Below the pieces are notes generated by a model. It was not told where the DNA came from and searched no databases. It worked only from the letters and a program-made list of their open reading frames with translations. A program made the position numbers and the translations under genes. DNA of 64,000 nucleotides from Spartobacteria bacterium (lineage in GTDB: Bacteria; Verrucomicrobiota; Verrucomicrobiia; Chthoniobacterales; UBA10450): contig PMSN01000023.1 of the NCBI GenBank assembly GCA_003167555.1, positions 124,001 through 188,000 on the forward strand, given 5' to 3'. Below, piece by piece: positions 18,827 to 27,886 of the stretch (its first letter is position 1; each line of letters opens with the position of its first letter).

Positions 18827-19174
18827 TCAACGCGCCGCAGGCTGCCGATCCAGCGCGATGTATTCGTCACGCGGCGGGCTGAAGGTATCGAGCACCCGCG
18901 TGTCCTCGGGAGTTTCGACGCCGTGCGGAACATTGCTCGCGAGGTAATAGGATTCGCCCGCGCCCAATTCGTGCGTTCCCCCATTCGCGAAGACCTTCAT
19001 CCGTCCCGAGAGGATATGGATGATCTGTTCCTGCGGATGTTTGTGTTCCGGCATTTTGCTGCCGGCCTTCAGTTCAGCGATCATTTGATACATGTGCGCG
19101 CCATGCGTCACGGTGCGGCGCCGGATTCCGGGCGCCAGGTCGATCCACGGATTTTGAGATGCGGTTTCGCTCAT
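18827..19174 (-). CDS. Small cupin-domain protein
   Basis: The 115-residue protein is a single cupin. Motif 1 is KMPEHKHPQEQIIHILSGRM, with His and Glu/Gln metal-ligand positions. Motif 2 is SYYLASNVPHGVETPEDTRV, with the conserved Pro-His. It starts within the last codons of the AI-2E-family transporter gene (4-bp ATGA overlap) and ends 64 bp before the prenyl synthase fusion. The three genes probably form one transcript. Cupins of this size bind a metal and a small ligand; the role is unknown. Confidence 0.88.
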   Translation of the reverse strand: MSETASQNPWIDLAPGIRRRTVTHGAHMYQMIAELKAGSKMPEHKHPQEQIIHILSGRMKVFANGGTHELGAGESYYLASNVPHGVETPEDTRVLDTFSPPRDEYIALDRQPAAR

Positions 19175-20220
19175 ACTGTTCTTTCTAACCTGGCTCGATC
19201 AACCGGCTCACCCGTGATGGGCCTGGAAGCGGCCACCGTAATCGGAGATGTTTCCATTTTCGACAGCTCGACCCGGAGATAATTCAAGACCACCGGCGAG
19301 AGGATCATGCCGGGGACGCCCATGAGTTTTTCGCCGATGATCAGGCCAAATAAGGTCAGCCAGATCGGATTGCGGATGCGGGCGCCGACGATCTTGCTGT
19401 TTAGGAAATATTCCAGCTTGTGGACGACCACCAGGAAAACGAGCGCGCCAATCGCGACCTTGGGCGAAACAAGGAAACCGATGAAGACGATGACGGTGTT
19501 GCTGACGACGTTGCCGACGATCGGAAGAAGCCCACAGAGAAATGTCAGTCCGACCACGACTGGCCCATAGGGAAGTTGCACGACGAAAACGAAGATCGCC
19601 GTGAGCGCGGTGTTGATGCAGGAGATCGTCATTTGCGCGCCGATGACCGTCGCGAAGCTGCGGTAAAACTCGCTGAAGCGCGCGGTGATTTCGTCGCAGC
19701 AAGCCGAGTAGAGATTATTTCCGATCTTGTGGGATTCGCGAAAGAGATCGAGCTGACTGTTGAAAAAAAGACTGACAGCCGCGACCACCCCGATGATGAG
19801 AAAAACCGCGGTCGTCGAAGCGTTCCGGGCAAAATTCGCGACGTTGCCCAGGTAATGCGCCTCATCTTTTAGCGAGGCCATCGCGGTGGCTTTGAGGCTT
19901 TCGAAGTCGGTGAAGGGAAGGTTGAGATCAGGAACATGTGCCTGCAACCAGGCAATGATGGCCGGGATGGCGTTATCGGCGATTTTCGGCAGGGCAGAGA
20001 TGGCCGCGCGAATGAAATGTCCCGCCGTGTAGGAAATGCCCGCCAGCACGACGAGAAAAACGGCGAGCACGACCCATTTGTTGGGAATGAAGCGGCCCAG
20101 TTTTGTCAGCACGAAATAGGAAAAGAGCAGAGCCAGGAACGGCGCGCCGAGTTGAAGCAATCCCACGAGAATCAAAACAGCCGCGAGCAGCACGTAAGAG
20201 AAACGGGCGGGATTCGTCAT
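19171..20220 (-). CDS. AI-2E family transporter (PerM/DUF20)
   Basis: The 349-residue membrane protein has the family layout. Two N-terminal helices and a third near 48-66 are followed by a soluble helical segment (about 75-130). A block of helices then carries FLCGLLPIVGNVVSNTVIVF and the C-terminal signature NPIWLTLFGLIIGEKLMGVP. By family these are putative exporters or sodium/proton antiporters; transport of autoinducer-2 is shown only for some members. Its gene overlaps the cupin start by 4 bp. Confidence 0.9.
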   Translation of the reverse strand: MTNPARFSYVLLAAVLILVGLLQLGAPFLALLFSYFVLTKLGRFIPNKWVVLAVFLVVLAGISYTAGHFIRAAISALPKIADNAIPAIIAWLQAHVPDLNLPFTDFESLKATAMASLKDEAHYLGNVANFARNASTTAVFLIIGVVAAVSLFFNSQLDLFRESHKIGNNLYSACCDEITARFSEFYRSFATVIGAQMTISCINTALTAIFVFVVQLPYGPVVVGLTFLCGLLPIVGNVVSNTVIVFIGFLVSPKVAIGALVFLVVVHKLEYFLNSKIVGARIRNPIWLTLFGLIIGEKLMGVPGMILSPVVLNYLRVELSKMETSPITVAASRPITGEPVDRARLERTV

Positions 20221-20261
20221 TCACTTCAAGGTGCGTTCCAGAAGCGAACTCTGCAAGAAAC

Positions 20262-20322
20262 AATGGAGTAGTGGAGTAGTGATTCCTCGTGTGAAATTAC
20301 TCCAACACTCCATCACTCCATT
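20262..20322. repeat. Palindromic 'AATGGAGTAGTGGAGTAGTG' element
   Basis: Left arm AATGGAGTAGTGGAGTAGTG is mirrored by an imperfect right arm ending CATCACTCCATT. The right arm overlaps the last codons and stop of the GNAT gene at 20313, so the element supplies part of that C-terminus. Confidence 0.65.
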
Positions 20323-20792
20323 TCCCCGTCGCGTTTTGAAGGGACCGCGAAAAGCAAAAGCGGCAACTCGCGCGGCCGGCCTTCGATTTCAGTCAGGCTT
20401 ACGCCGACCCGTTTCGCGCCCATGCGTTCGTAAAAACCTGCCGCATTTGGGTCCGCCTCGATTTTCATTTCGCGATATCCCAGTTGTTTTGCCTGCTCGA
20501 TCGCATGCTTGAACAAGGCGCGCCCGATGCCGCGACCCATGGCGTGCGGTGAGATCCAAAGATGATCGAGATGCATCCCGTCGTTCTCCGTCGTCAAAAG
20601 ATAAAATCCGATGATGCGCCCGTCTTCTTTTGCGCAATAGGTCACGTTCTCCGCGATGAATTGCGGGCGCATTGTCAGGATATCTCGCCAGCTTTCGATC
20701 CAGCGTTCGGGATAACCCCAGTGGCGCTTGGCCGCGTGCGCGATCTCCGTCAGCGCAGCCGCATCCGCAGGATCGGCCCGAAGAATCTCCAT
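20313..20792 (-). CDS. GNAT-family N-acetyltransferase
   Basis: The protein is about 159 residues with the GNAT acetyl-CoA motif LWISPHAMGRGIGRALFKHA (R/QxxGxG/A) and a downstream NAAGFYERMGAKRVGV, where the asparagine and tyrosine are characteristic. The ATG at 20792 shares its A with the stop of the upstream transporter gene (TGATG). A GTG three bases earlier would give the 4-bp overlap form. The two genes should be translationally coupled. The acceptor is unknown. Confidence 0.9.
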   Translation of the reverse strand: MEILRADPADAAALTEIAHAAKRHWGYPERWIESWRDILTMRPQFIAENVTYCAKEDGRIIGFYLLTTENDGMHLDHLWISPHAMGRGIGRALFKHAIEQAKQLGYREMKIEADPNAAGFYERMGAKRVGVSLTEIEGRPRELPLLLFAVPSKRDGEME

Positions 20793-21553
20793 CACACGGC
20801 CGCGCCTTGCTCGCGATTGCGCGCGAACGGATTGAAGTTTGTGTCCCGATCGTAGACATCCACGCCTTCGGTCCGCTTCAGTTTATTCACGACGAGATAA
20901 GTGAGCGGCGTGGCCAGCACTTCGTAAAGAACCTTAGCGAAGTAGCCCGAAAGGATCAGGTTCAACATCGTCGACCACGCTGTGCGCCCGCCGAACGCGA
21001 TCAGGATCAGCACCGTAGTATCGACGAATTGTCCGGTCACCGTCGAGCCGACCGTGCGCGTCCAAAGCCATTTGCCGTCGGTCCACAGTTTCATCTTCGC
21101 GAGCGTGTAGGAATTTGTAAATTCTCCCAGCCAGAACGCAACGAGACTGGCCAGAATGAAACGCGGCACATTGTAAAAAACCGCCTCGAACGCCGCCTGA
21201 TTCGGCCAGCCAGGCGCCGCTGGAATCCAGACGACGAACAGTCCCATCAACGACAGGATGGTGCAGGCAAAGAAGCCCAGCCAGATCGCGCGCCGCGATG
21301 CGCCGTAACCGTAAACCTCGGTGAAAATATCGCCGAAGATGTACGTGATCGGGAAAAGCAATTGCGCGCCGCTCACATTCGCCACGACCGGCTCTCCATG
21401 AAAATTGAAAAGCGGAATCGCGCAGATTTTTTGCCCGACAAGATTTGAAATCAGGAGAATGACGACGAAGACGTGAACGAGCAGATCGTAAAAGCGAAAG
21501 CTGCTCAGCCGCGCATCACGCGCCGCTAATTTGCGGATCATAGTCGCGGGCAT
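20792..21553 (-). CDS. yhhQ: Queuosine precursor transporter (YhhQ / VUT family)
   Basis: The 253-residue protein has six to seven membrane helices. Family signatures include ISNLVGQKICAI in the first helix, FPITYIFGDIFTEVYGYGAS in the second-third region and GSTVTGQFVDTTVLILIAFG later. By family it imports queuosine precursors (preQ0/preQ1) for tRNA modification. ATG 21553 is used; ATG 21541 is also possible. It is transcribed divergently from the DUF4097/ADOP array. Confidence 0.92.
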   Translation of the reverse strand: MPATMIRKLAARDARLSSFRFYDLLVHVFVVILLISNLVGQKICAIPLFNFHGEPVVANVSGAQLLFPITYIFGDIFTEVYGYGASRRAIWLGFFACTILSLMGLFVVWIPAAPGWPNQAAFEAVFYNVPRFILASLVAFWLGEFTNSYTLAKMKLWTDGKWLWTRTVGSTVTGQFVDTTVLILIAFGGRTAWSTMLNLILSGYFAKVLYEVLATPLTYLVVNKLKRTEGVDVYDRDTNFNPFARNREQGAAV

Positions 21554-21564
21554 CGGAAGTTAGT

Positions 21565-21634
21565 TAACCGCGGATTACGCGGATAGCGCGGATTTTTTCT
21601 TCCTATCCGTACCCATCCGCGTCATCCGCGGTTA
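21565..21634. repeat. Palindromic 'TAACCGCGGAT' element
   Basis: Left arm TAACCGCGGATTACGCGGAT and right arm ATCCGCGTCATCCGCGGTTA are inverted relatives bounding a 70-bp element with a T/C-rich centre. It is a non-coding dispersed-repeat type sequence. Confidence 0.8.
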
Positions 21635-21771
21635 GAAATTCCCAGTTCCTCCAAGACGTTTCGAAAATGGGACGGTGAAATCCCGACGACGGGAAAAAGA
21701 AGCGTGGGTGTGATGAGGCTCGGCTCGCGTAACCCCTTCATTGCCTAGCGGAAACGAAACGGTTCAGTCGC

Positions 21772-21787
21772 TGGCATAACCCATGCA
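21772..21787 (+). promoter_or_regulatory. Candidate sigma-54 (-24/-12) promoter
   Basis: TGGCAT-AACCC-ATGCA matches the sigma-54 consensus TGGCAC-N5-TTGCA at all but two positions, with the invariant GG and GC at the required 10-bp separation. It lies 70 bp upstream of the DUF4097-like start and points into the array. No activator site was identified. Confidence 0.42.
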
Positions 21788-21857
21788 AAGGGGTGTCCGT
21801 TGAAGTCGATCTCAAATGCATTTGCGCGCGATTTTTCACCTCAACCCATCCCGACCT

Positions 21858-22853
21858 ATGATCATTCGCACCCTTCTCCTGCTCTTTGTTGCCGCGACGA
21901 CTGCGTCCGCGTTGTCGGAAGAAAACGTCAGTCAAACTCTCGAGGGCGCGCCTGGCGGCAAACTCATCGTCGACGTCGATTTCGGAACGATCGATGTCTC
22001 GGCTGGCGCGGATGATAAGATTTCCGTCATGGCGCATCGCAAGATCGACTCGGACAATCAGGCACAGGAAAAAGAATATCTGGCCTCCGCGCCGGTCACG
22101 GTGAGCAAAGAGGGCAACACGGTCACCATTCGCGCCCGGCGCCAAAACAAAGAGCACAACCTGAATTGGAGCGGACGCTGCAGCATGGACGCGCGCTACA
22201 CCGTGCACGTGCCGCGGACATTTAATTCGGAGCTGCGCACCGGCGGCGGCACGATCATGGTCGCCGAATTGACCGGCTCGATGAGCGCCGACACGAGCGG
22301 CGGCAAATTGAAGTTCACACATTTGCACGGCCCGACCGGCGCGACCACCAGCGGCGGCAGCATCGAGCTGAACGGCTGCGAAGGCGCGCTCAAGGTCGAC
22401 ACGAGCGGCGGGCGGATCGAGGCGACCGATGGCAGTGGCTCGCTCGAAGCGCGCACCTCCGGCGGATCGATCGTCGTGCGGAATTTCGGCGGCGACACGA
22501 AAGTGGAAACCAGCGGCGGCCGGCTCACTTTCGAAAACATCAACGGCAAAATAACCGGACGCAGTTCCGGCGGATCGATCAGCGCCAAGTTGAAATCGCC
22601 CGTGCCGGGTGATGTGAATTTGGAAACGTCCGCCGGCAGCATCGACGTGACGGTTCCGCCTGATGCCGGTCTCGACATCGAAGCGGAAGCGAGTTCCGGA
22701 CGCGTGACGAGCGAGCTGCCGGTTACCGGGACGCGGACCGATCGCGATTCGATGAAAGGAAAAATAAATGGCGGCGGTAAATCGCTCGTTTTGCGCTCCG
22801 GCGCCGGCAGCATTTCGATCAAGCCCACTTCGGCGGAAGTGGCCGCGAGATAA
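21858..22853 (+). CDS. Secreted DUF4097-like beta-solenoid protein
   Basis: The protein is 331 residues from ATG 21858, which starts a clean signal peptide (MIIRTLLLLFVAATTASA). After an N-terminal sandwich (GGKLIVDVDFGTIDVSAG) comes a ladder of about eight short repeats with the core TSGGxI/L (TTSGGSIELNG, DTSGGRIEATD, RTSGGSIVVRN, ETSGGRLTFEN and others), the pattern of DUF4097 right-handed coils. It ends 13 bp before the first ADOP gene, which has its own GGAGG. It probably starts the operon. Its role, perhaps envelope-stress or surface related, is inferred from location only. Confidence 0.83.
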   Translation: MIIRTLLLLFVAATTASALSEENVSQTLEGAPGGKLIVDVDFGTIDVSAGADDKISVMAHRKIDSDNQAQEKEYLASAPVTVSKEGNTVTIRARRQNKEHNLNWSGRCSMDARYTVHVPRTFNSELRTGGGTIMVAELTGSMSADTSGGKLKFTHLHGPTGATTSGGSIELNGCEGALKVDTSGGRIEATDGSGSLEARTSGGSIVVRNFGGDTKVETSGGRLTFENINGKITGRSSGGSISAKLKSPVPGDVNLETSAGSIDVTVPPDAGLDIEAEASSGRVTSELPVTGTRTDRDSMKGKINGGGKSLVLRSGAGSISIKPTSAEVAAR

Positions 22854-22866
22854 TTCCGGAGGCGCC

Positions 22867-25284
22867 ATGAACGACCTCCGCTTCGCTCTCCGCCAGCTGC
22901 GGAAATCGCCGGGTTTCACTTTCATCGCCGTCATCACCCTCGCGCTCGGCATCGGCGCCAACACCGCGATCTTCAGCGTGATCTATGGAGTTTTGCTACG
23001 GCCGTTACCGTATCCGGACGGGGATCGAATCATGATCGTCACCGAGACCGACGCCAACCAACCGCAGATTTCGGTTTCGTTTCCGGACTATGTCGATTGG
23101 AAGCGCGACAACACCGTCTTCGAAAACATCGCGGTCGCGCGTCGAGAATCTTTTAACTTGAGCGGCCTCGAAGGACGCGCGCCCGAACAGATCAGCGGCG
23201 GTCTGGTCACGGCTAACTTTTTCAAGGTCATCGGGCTGGAGCCCCAACTCGGGCGGACATTCACGGAAGAAGAAGATCGCGTCGGCGGCCCACTCCTCGC
23301 GGTTATCAGCGATCGGCTTTGGCAAAGACTCTTCGAGCGCAATCCAAACGTGCTCGGTCGCACCCTTAATTTTGGCAATCAGCCGTACACGGTGATCGGC
23401 GTGATGCCGCCGCAGATGTTCTCGCCGCGCACGGTCGATGTTTGGTTTCCGCTCATGCGGCACACGGATAATCCAGGCTGGCAGACGCGGGATAATCATC
23501 CCGGCTTGTTCGGGTGGGCGCGCTTGAAAAAGGACGTCACGGTGGAAAAAGCGCTGAGTGAGCTAAAGCAAATCGCGGCACGTCTCGCGAAACAATATCC
23601 GGATTCAAATTCGGCGGTGAGCGTTACGGTGACTCCGCTGCTTGAAAATCAAGTGGGCGATTACCGCGATAGTCTCAATTTGTTGCTGGGCGCGGTTGCC
23701 TTGGTTCTGCTCATCGCGTGTGCAAATCTCGCGAATCTGCTCGCGGCTCGCGGCGCCACGCGGGCCCGCGAATTCGCAGTCCGCGCCGCAGTGGGAGCGT
23801 CGCGCTGGCAAATCATTCGCCAGCTCCTGATCGAGAGCGTCGTTCTCGCCCTGATCGGCGGAGCGCTTGGACTTGGTCTGGCGGCGTGGGGCCGCGATCT
23901 GCTGGTCGCGCTTTCGCCCGCCGGTTCCCCGCGCTTCAAGGACTTGCCTTTGGACGGTTGGGTTCTCTCCTTCAGTGTCGCGCTCTCGTTCGTTACCAGT
24001 CTTCTTTTTGGCCTCTGGCCGGCGTGGCATACCTCCCGCGTGGATATTCAACTCGCGCTGAAATCCGGCGGCCACGGGAGTTCGGATTCTCCCGGCGCGC
24101 GCCGCTCCCGCGATCTGCTCGTGATCGCCGAAGTCGCACTCACGCTCGTGCTCTTGAGCGGCGCAGGTTTGGTGCTGAAGAGTTTTGCCAACGCCCGGTC
24201 GCTTGGGCTCGGATTCGATCCGCATCTCTTACTTTCGGCCCGCATTAATCTTCCCGAGCCCAGCTATGCCGACGAGAGAAAGCTCTTGAATTTTTCGGCG
24301 GCGCTGATGGAGAAATTGTCCGCACTGCCAGGCGTGGAGCAAATCGCGCTCGCCTCGACTCCGCCGCTCATGACCGGATGGGAGACTTCCTTTGTCCCCG
24401 AAGGCGCGCCGGAACCGGAGCCGGGCAAGATGCCTTCGGCGGAGATGAACGTCGTCACGCCCGGCTATTTTCAAACGTTGAAGACGCCGTTGCTGCGCGG
24501 CCGGCCCTTCGAGGCCGGGGACACGAAGGACGTGCCTCCGATCATGATCATCGATCAGGTGCTCGCGGATCGTTATTTCCCCGCGCAGGATCCAGTCGGA
24601 AAACGGATCCGGATGTCGACCGGCGAGAAAGGGGAGCGTGAATATCGCATCATCGTCGGAGTCGTTCCGCACTTGAAGGTGTACGGCTTCGAGGAAACGA
24701 CGGTGTTGCCCCAGGCGTATCTTCCGATGACGCAGCAACCGCAGACCGGTCTGGTGGTATTGCTGCGCACCACGCTCTCGCCGAAATCGCTGGAGAAGCC
24801 GGTTCGCGACATCGTAGCGTCACTCGATCCCGCGCAACCTGCGTTCGAGTTCAAGACCATGCAGGAACGCGTGGAAGAAACATGGGCCACGCCGCGCCTG
24901 ATGAGTTTCCTGCTCGTTTGTTTCGCGATCCTGGCGCTGACGCTCGCGGTCGTCGGCCTTTACGGAGTGATGGCCTTCAATGCTCTGCGGCGCATGCGTG
25001 AAATCGGAGTTCGTCTCGCGCTCGGTGCGATGCCTGCGCAAATTCGCACCATGATGCTGGGCCAGGGATTGCGTTTGCTCGGCGGCGGCTTGATTCTCGG
25101 TTTCGCGGGAGCTTTCGCACTTTCTCGTGTCATCCGCAGTTTGCTTTTCGGCGTAAGCGTAAACGACCCGCTGATCTACGGCAGCGTCACGCTGGTCCTC
25201 GCAAGCGCCGCCATTTTTGCCTGCTGGATTCCCGCACGCCGGGCCTCGCGCGTCAATCCGATGATCACGCTCCGCGCTGAATAA
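22867..25284 (+). CDS. ADOP-family permease, copy 1
   Basis: The 805-residue protein has the ADOP layout. The start [19 protein letters not shown] is followed by a signal-anchor helix (about 20-45) and a first MacB-like periplasmic core (about 50-250). A three-helix FtsX domain (about 270-415, [20 protein letters not shown]) leads to a second MacB core (about 440-650). A second FtsX domain (about 680-800) ends [20 protein letters not shown] 22867 follows GGAGG by 4 bp and the solenoid gene stop by 13 bp. Its second FtsX domain has ALRRMREIGVRLALGA, most like copy 4. No ATPase is encoded nearby in the array, so its energy source or signalling partner is unknown. Confidence 0.93.
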   Translation: MNDLRFALRQLRKSPGFTFIAVITLALGIGANTAIFSVIYGVLLRPLPYPDGDRIMIVTETDANQPQISVSFPDYVDWKRDNTVFENIAVARRESFNLSGLEGRAPEQISGGLVTANFFKVIGLEPQLGRTFTEEEDRVGGPLLAVISDRLWQRLFERNPNVLGRTLNFGNQPYTVIGVMPPQMFSPRTVDVWFPLMRHTDNPGWQTRDNHPGLFGWARLKKDVTVEKALSELKQIAARLAKQYPDSNSAVSVTVTPLLENQVGDYRDSLNLLLGAVALVLLIACANLANLLAARGATRAREFAVRAAVGASRWQIIRQLLIESVVLALIGGALGLGLAAWGRDLLVALSPAGSPRFKDLPLDGWVLSFSVALSFVTSLLFGLWPAWHTSRVDIQLALKSGGHGSSDSPGARRSRDLLVIAEVALTLVLLSGAGLVLKSFANARSLGLGFDPHLLLSARINLPEPSYADERKLLNFSAALMEKLSALPGVEQIALASTPPLMTGWETSFVPEGAPEPEPGKMPSAEMNVVTPGYFQTLKTPLLRGRPFEAGDTKDVPPIMIIDQVLADRYFPAQDPVGKRIRMSTGEKGEREYRIIVGVVPHLKVYGFEETTVLPQAYLPMTQQPQTGLVVLLRTTLSPKSLEKPVRDIVASLDPAQPAFEFKTMQERVEETWATPRLMSFLLVCFAILALTLAVVGLYGVMAFNALRRMREIGVRLALGAMPAQIRTMMLGQGLRLLGGGLILGFAGAFALSRVIRSLLFGVSVNDPLIYGSVTLVLASAAIFACWIPARRASRVNPMITLRAE

Positions 25285-25310
25285 TGGCCTAACGAGAGGA
25301 GAAAAATCAG

Positions 25311-27719
25311 ATGAACAATTTTCGCTACGCCGTCCGCCAGTTGCGAAAATCGCCTGGATTCACTTTTGTCGCCATCCTTACGCTCGCGCTCGGCATTGGC
25401 GCGAACACCGCGATCTTCACCGTCGTTCACGCGGTCCTGCTCTCGCCGCTTCCTTTTCCCGACGCCGACCGCATCGTGGCAGTGCAATCGCGCAATCTGC
25501 AAGAGAACCTGAAGGGGCAAGGCTTCGCGCCCGCGGGCTTCCGGGATGTCGAGAAACAGGTCACCTCGTTTGAGAGCATCGCGGCCTATCGCTACAACTA
25601 CGACAATCTCACACGCGTCGAGAAACCGACATCGCTCACTGGCAGCCTCGTCACGCAAGATTATTTCCGAGTGCTCGGCGAGAAGGCGCTCATCGGCCGC
25701 ACTTTTACGCGAGAGGACGCGGCGGCCAACGCCAAACCTACCGTCCTGCTCAGTTACGATTTCTGGCAAAAACAATTCGGTGGCCGGCGCGAGATCGTGG
25801 GCGAAACAATCACGCTCGACGACGTGCCGCACGAGGTCATCGGCGTCATGCCGCGCACCTTCAAGGATCCGTTCAACATCTCATCCGAGTGGCGACTCTT
25901 TCCGAACGAAGGCGGCGAAAACTTCGTCGCCAATGCGCGCTTTTGGGGCGTCATCGGACGAATGAAGGCTGGCGTCGCGATGTCCAGCGTTCAGGCAGAG
26001 CTGTCCACGATCGCCACGCGGCTCGCACAGAGCGACGCGAAATTCTACAAAGGTTGGGACTTCAATCTGACGCCGCTCCGCGATTTGGTGGTCGGCAATT
26101 ACCGCGAAGGTTTGCTTCTCGTCGTCGGCGCCGCGTTGGTCGTGCTTCTCATCACCTGCGCCAATGTGGCCGGCCTGCAATTCGTCCGCACTTCGACCCG
26201 GCAACGCGAAGTCGCGATCCGTCTCGCGCTCGGGGCCAGCCGCGCGGCGATCGCGCGAGGGCATTTGATCGAATCGCTTCTGCTCGTCGCCGTCGGTGGA
26301 CTGGGCGGCGTCCTGCTCGCCAGTTGGGGCTTGGATCTGCTCCTCGCAAGTCTGGCGCGCGATTGGATTCCGCGCAGCGACGAGATCGCACTCAACACGA
26401 CGGTGCTGTTGGTCACCGCGGTGACAGCATTGCTTACTGGAATTGTCTTCGGGCTTTTCCCCGCGTGGCACGCCACGAGGATCGACGCGATCGATTCGTT
26501 GCGTGATGGAAGCAAAGGCTCCGCCGGTCTCCAATCGGTCCGGCTCCGCGGCGCGCTCGTCATCGCTCAAATTGCGCTCACCCTCGTGCTTCTCGTTTGC
26601 GCAGGTCTCGTCTGGAAAAGTTTCGCCGCGATCACGCGCGTCAATCCCGGCATCCAGATCGAGAACACGCTGAGCATGGTCATTACGCTCGCGCGCACTC
26701 GCTATGACACGGAACCAAAGCGGATCGGCTATTTCCGCCAGCTTCTCGAGCACACCAGCGTGATACCGGGCGTGGAATCCGTCGCGTTCACCCAGACGAT
26801 GCCATTCACCTGGGGGATACCGGCCACGTTCTCGGTTTACGGCTCGTCGAATGACGAAACCAAACTGCCGCCGGCCTTCTACGATTCCGTCAGTCCTTCC
26901 TATTTCGCGACGCTGCACATTCCGTTACTGGCGGGACGCACGTTCGCCGAAACGGATAATCTTCAAGCGCCCGGTGTGATCGTGTTGAGCCAGTCCGCCG
27001 CGAAGAAATTTTTTCCGAGCGAAGATCCTCTTGGAAAACGGCTCGTGCTTCCGCCGAGTCGCCAGCAACCGAATCCGCAGCCGCTCGAAGTCATCGGCGT
27101 GGTGGGTGATGTTCCGCGCAACGGTCTCGACGCCGACACGCCTTATCAAGTTTACGCTTCGCTGAATCAACGCGGCTGGGCGTTCGCAACGCTATTGATT
27201 CGCTCGCCGCTGCCCGTCGAGACAATCTCGCAAACGGTGCAGCGCGCGATCTGGGCCTTCAATCCCGAGCAGACGATCTCGAACGTCGCGCCGTTGCGAA
27301 CATTGGTGAAACAGAGCCTCACTCAACCGCAACTTTACCTCACGCTCTTCAGCCTCTTTGCTTTGCTCGCGTTGCTGCTCGCCGGCATTGGCCTTTACGG
27401 CCTCATTGCTTACAGCGTCGCGCAACGCACCCGCGAATTCGGCATCCGCTTCGCGCTCGGCGCGCAGATTGGCGATGTCCTCCGCCTCGTTCTCGGCCAA
27501 GGCGCCCGGCTGACCGCGTTCGGTCTTGCCCTCGGACTTCTGGGCGCGGCGGGAGTCGCGCGGCTCATGGAAACATTGCTCTTCCATACGACGGCTTACG
27601 ATCCTGTGGTCTTCGGCGGCGTCGTGTTCGTCCTCGGCGCGATCGGTCTCCTCGCCGCGTTGTTACCCGCGCTCCGAGCGACCAAGGCAGACCCAGTTGC
27701 CGCGTTGCGCGCCGAATGA
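25311..27719 (+). CDS. ADOP-family permease, copy 2
   Basis: The 802-residue protein begins [20 protein letters not shown] and ends ATKADPVAALRAE. It is 26 bp after copy 1, preceded by a good ribosome site (GAGAGGAG). The first periplasmic core opens with a distinct sequence (RNLQENLKGQGFAPAGF), and the second FtsX domain has the common [16 protein letters not shown] form. The 167-bp spacer after it contains a palindromic repeat. Being widely diverged from the other copies, it is not a recent duplicate. Confidence 0.93.
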   Translation: MNNFRYAVRQLRKSPGFTFVAILTLALGIGANTAIFTVVHAVLLSPLPFPDADRIVAVQSRNLQENLKGQGFAPAGFRDVEKQVTSFESIAAYRYNYDNLTRVEKPTSLTGSLVTQDYFRVLGEKALIGRTFTREDAAANAKPTVLLSYDFWQKQFGGRREIVGETITLDDVPHEVIGVMPRTFKDPFNISSEWRLFPNEGGENFVANARFWGVIGRMKAGVAMSSVQAELSTIATRLAQSDAKFYKGWDFNLTPLRDLVVGNYREGLLLVVGAALVVLLITCANVAGLQFVRTSTRQREVAIRLALGASRAAIARGHLIESLLLVAVGGLGGVLLASWGLDLLLASLARDWIPRSDEIALNTTVLLVTAVTALLTGIVFGLFPAWHATRIDAIDSLRDGSKGSAGLQSVRLRGALVIAQIALTLVLLVCAGLVWKSFAAITRVNPGIQIENTLSMVITLARTRYDTEPKRIGYFRQLLEHTSVIPGVESVAFTQTMPFTWGIPATFSVYGSSNDETKLPPAFYDSVSPSYFATLHIPLLAGRTFAETDNLQAPGVIVLSQSAAKKFFPSEDPLGKRLVLPPSRQQPNPQPLEVIGVVGDVPRNGLDADTPYQVYASLNQRGWAFATLLIRSPLPVETISQTVQRAIWAFNPEQTISNVAPLRTLVKQSLTQPQLYLTLFSLFALLALLLAGIGLYGLIAYSVAQRTREFGIRFALGAQIGDVLRLVLGQGARLTAFGLALGLLGAAGVARLMETLLFHTTAYDPVVFGGVVFVLGAIGLLAALLPALRATKADPVAALRAE

Positions 27720-27758
27720 TTCTCGATCCATGAACGCAATCGCCACTCAATTTTCGGA

Positions 27759-27877
27759 CTCCTCGTTCCCAAACTCTTTTGGGAATGCCGATGTCTTGAA
27801 AACTCCGTTTTCTCCCGGCTGCGAAACAGAGTTTCGAAAACCAAGTGCATTCCCAAACAGAGTTTGGGAATGAGGAG
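27759..27877. repeat. 119-bp palindromic repeat X, copy 1 (between ADOP 2 and 3)
   Basis: It begins CTCCTCGTTCCCAAACTC and ends CAGAGTTTGGGAATGAGGAG, the ends being inverted relatives. The interior has CCCGGCTGCGAAACAGAGTT. A near-identical copy lies at 35368-35487. Its end provides GAGGAG 9 bp before the start of ADOP copy 3. Confidence 0.9.
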
Positions 27878-27886
27878 CTGTCTGAC

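Larger units (their letters stand above)
21554..21857. other. 304-bp divergent intergenic region upstream of the permease array
   Basis: This region separates the minus-strand YhhQ-type gene from the plus-strand DUF4097-like gene. It contains a palindromic repeat (21565-21634) and a possible sigma-54 promoter (21772-21787). I see no gene in it. As the only sizeable unexplained region before 26 kb of same-strand genes, it is the likely place for promoters of the array. Confidence 0.7.

Noticed and set aside
18763-18984. Longer start for the CrtC/prenyl synthase fusion
   Set aside because: The added 74 residues are Arg-rich, unlike the family, and much of the segment overlaps the cupin gene in another frame.
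22300-22640. DNA repeat array resembling a CRISPR or tandem repeat
   Set aside because: The periodicity is at protein level (TSGGxI coils of the DUF4097-like protein), units are of unequal length and vary in sequence, and there are no constant repeats with unique spacers.
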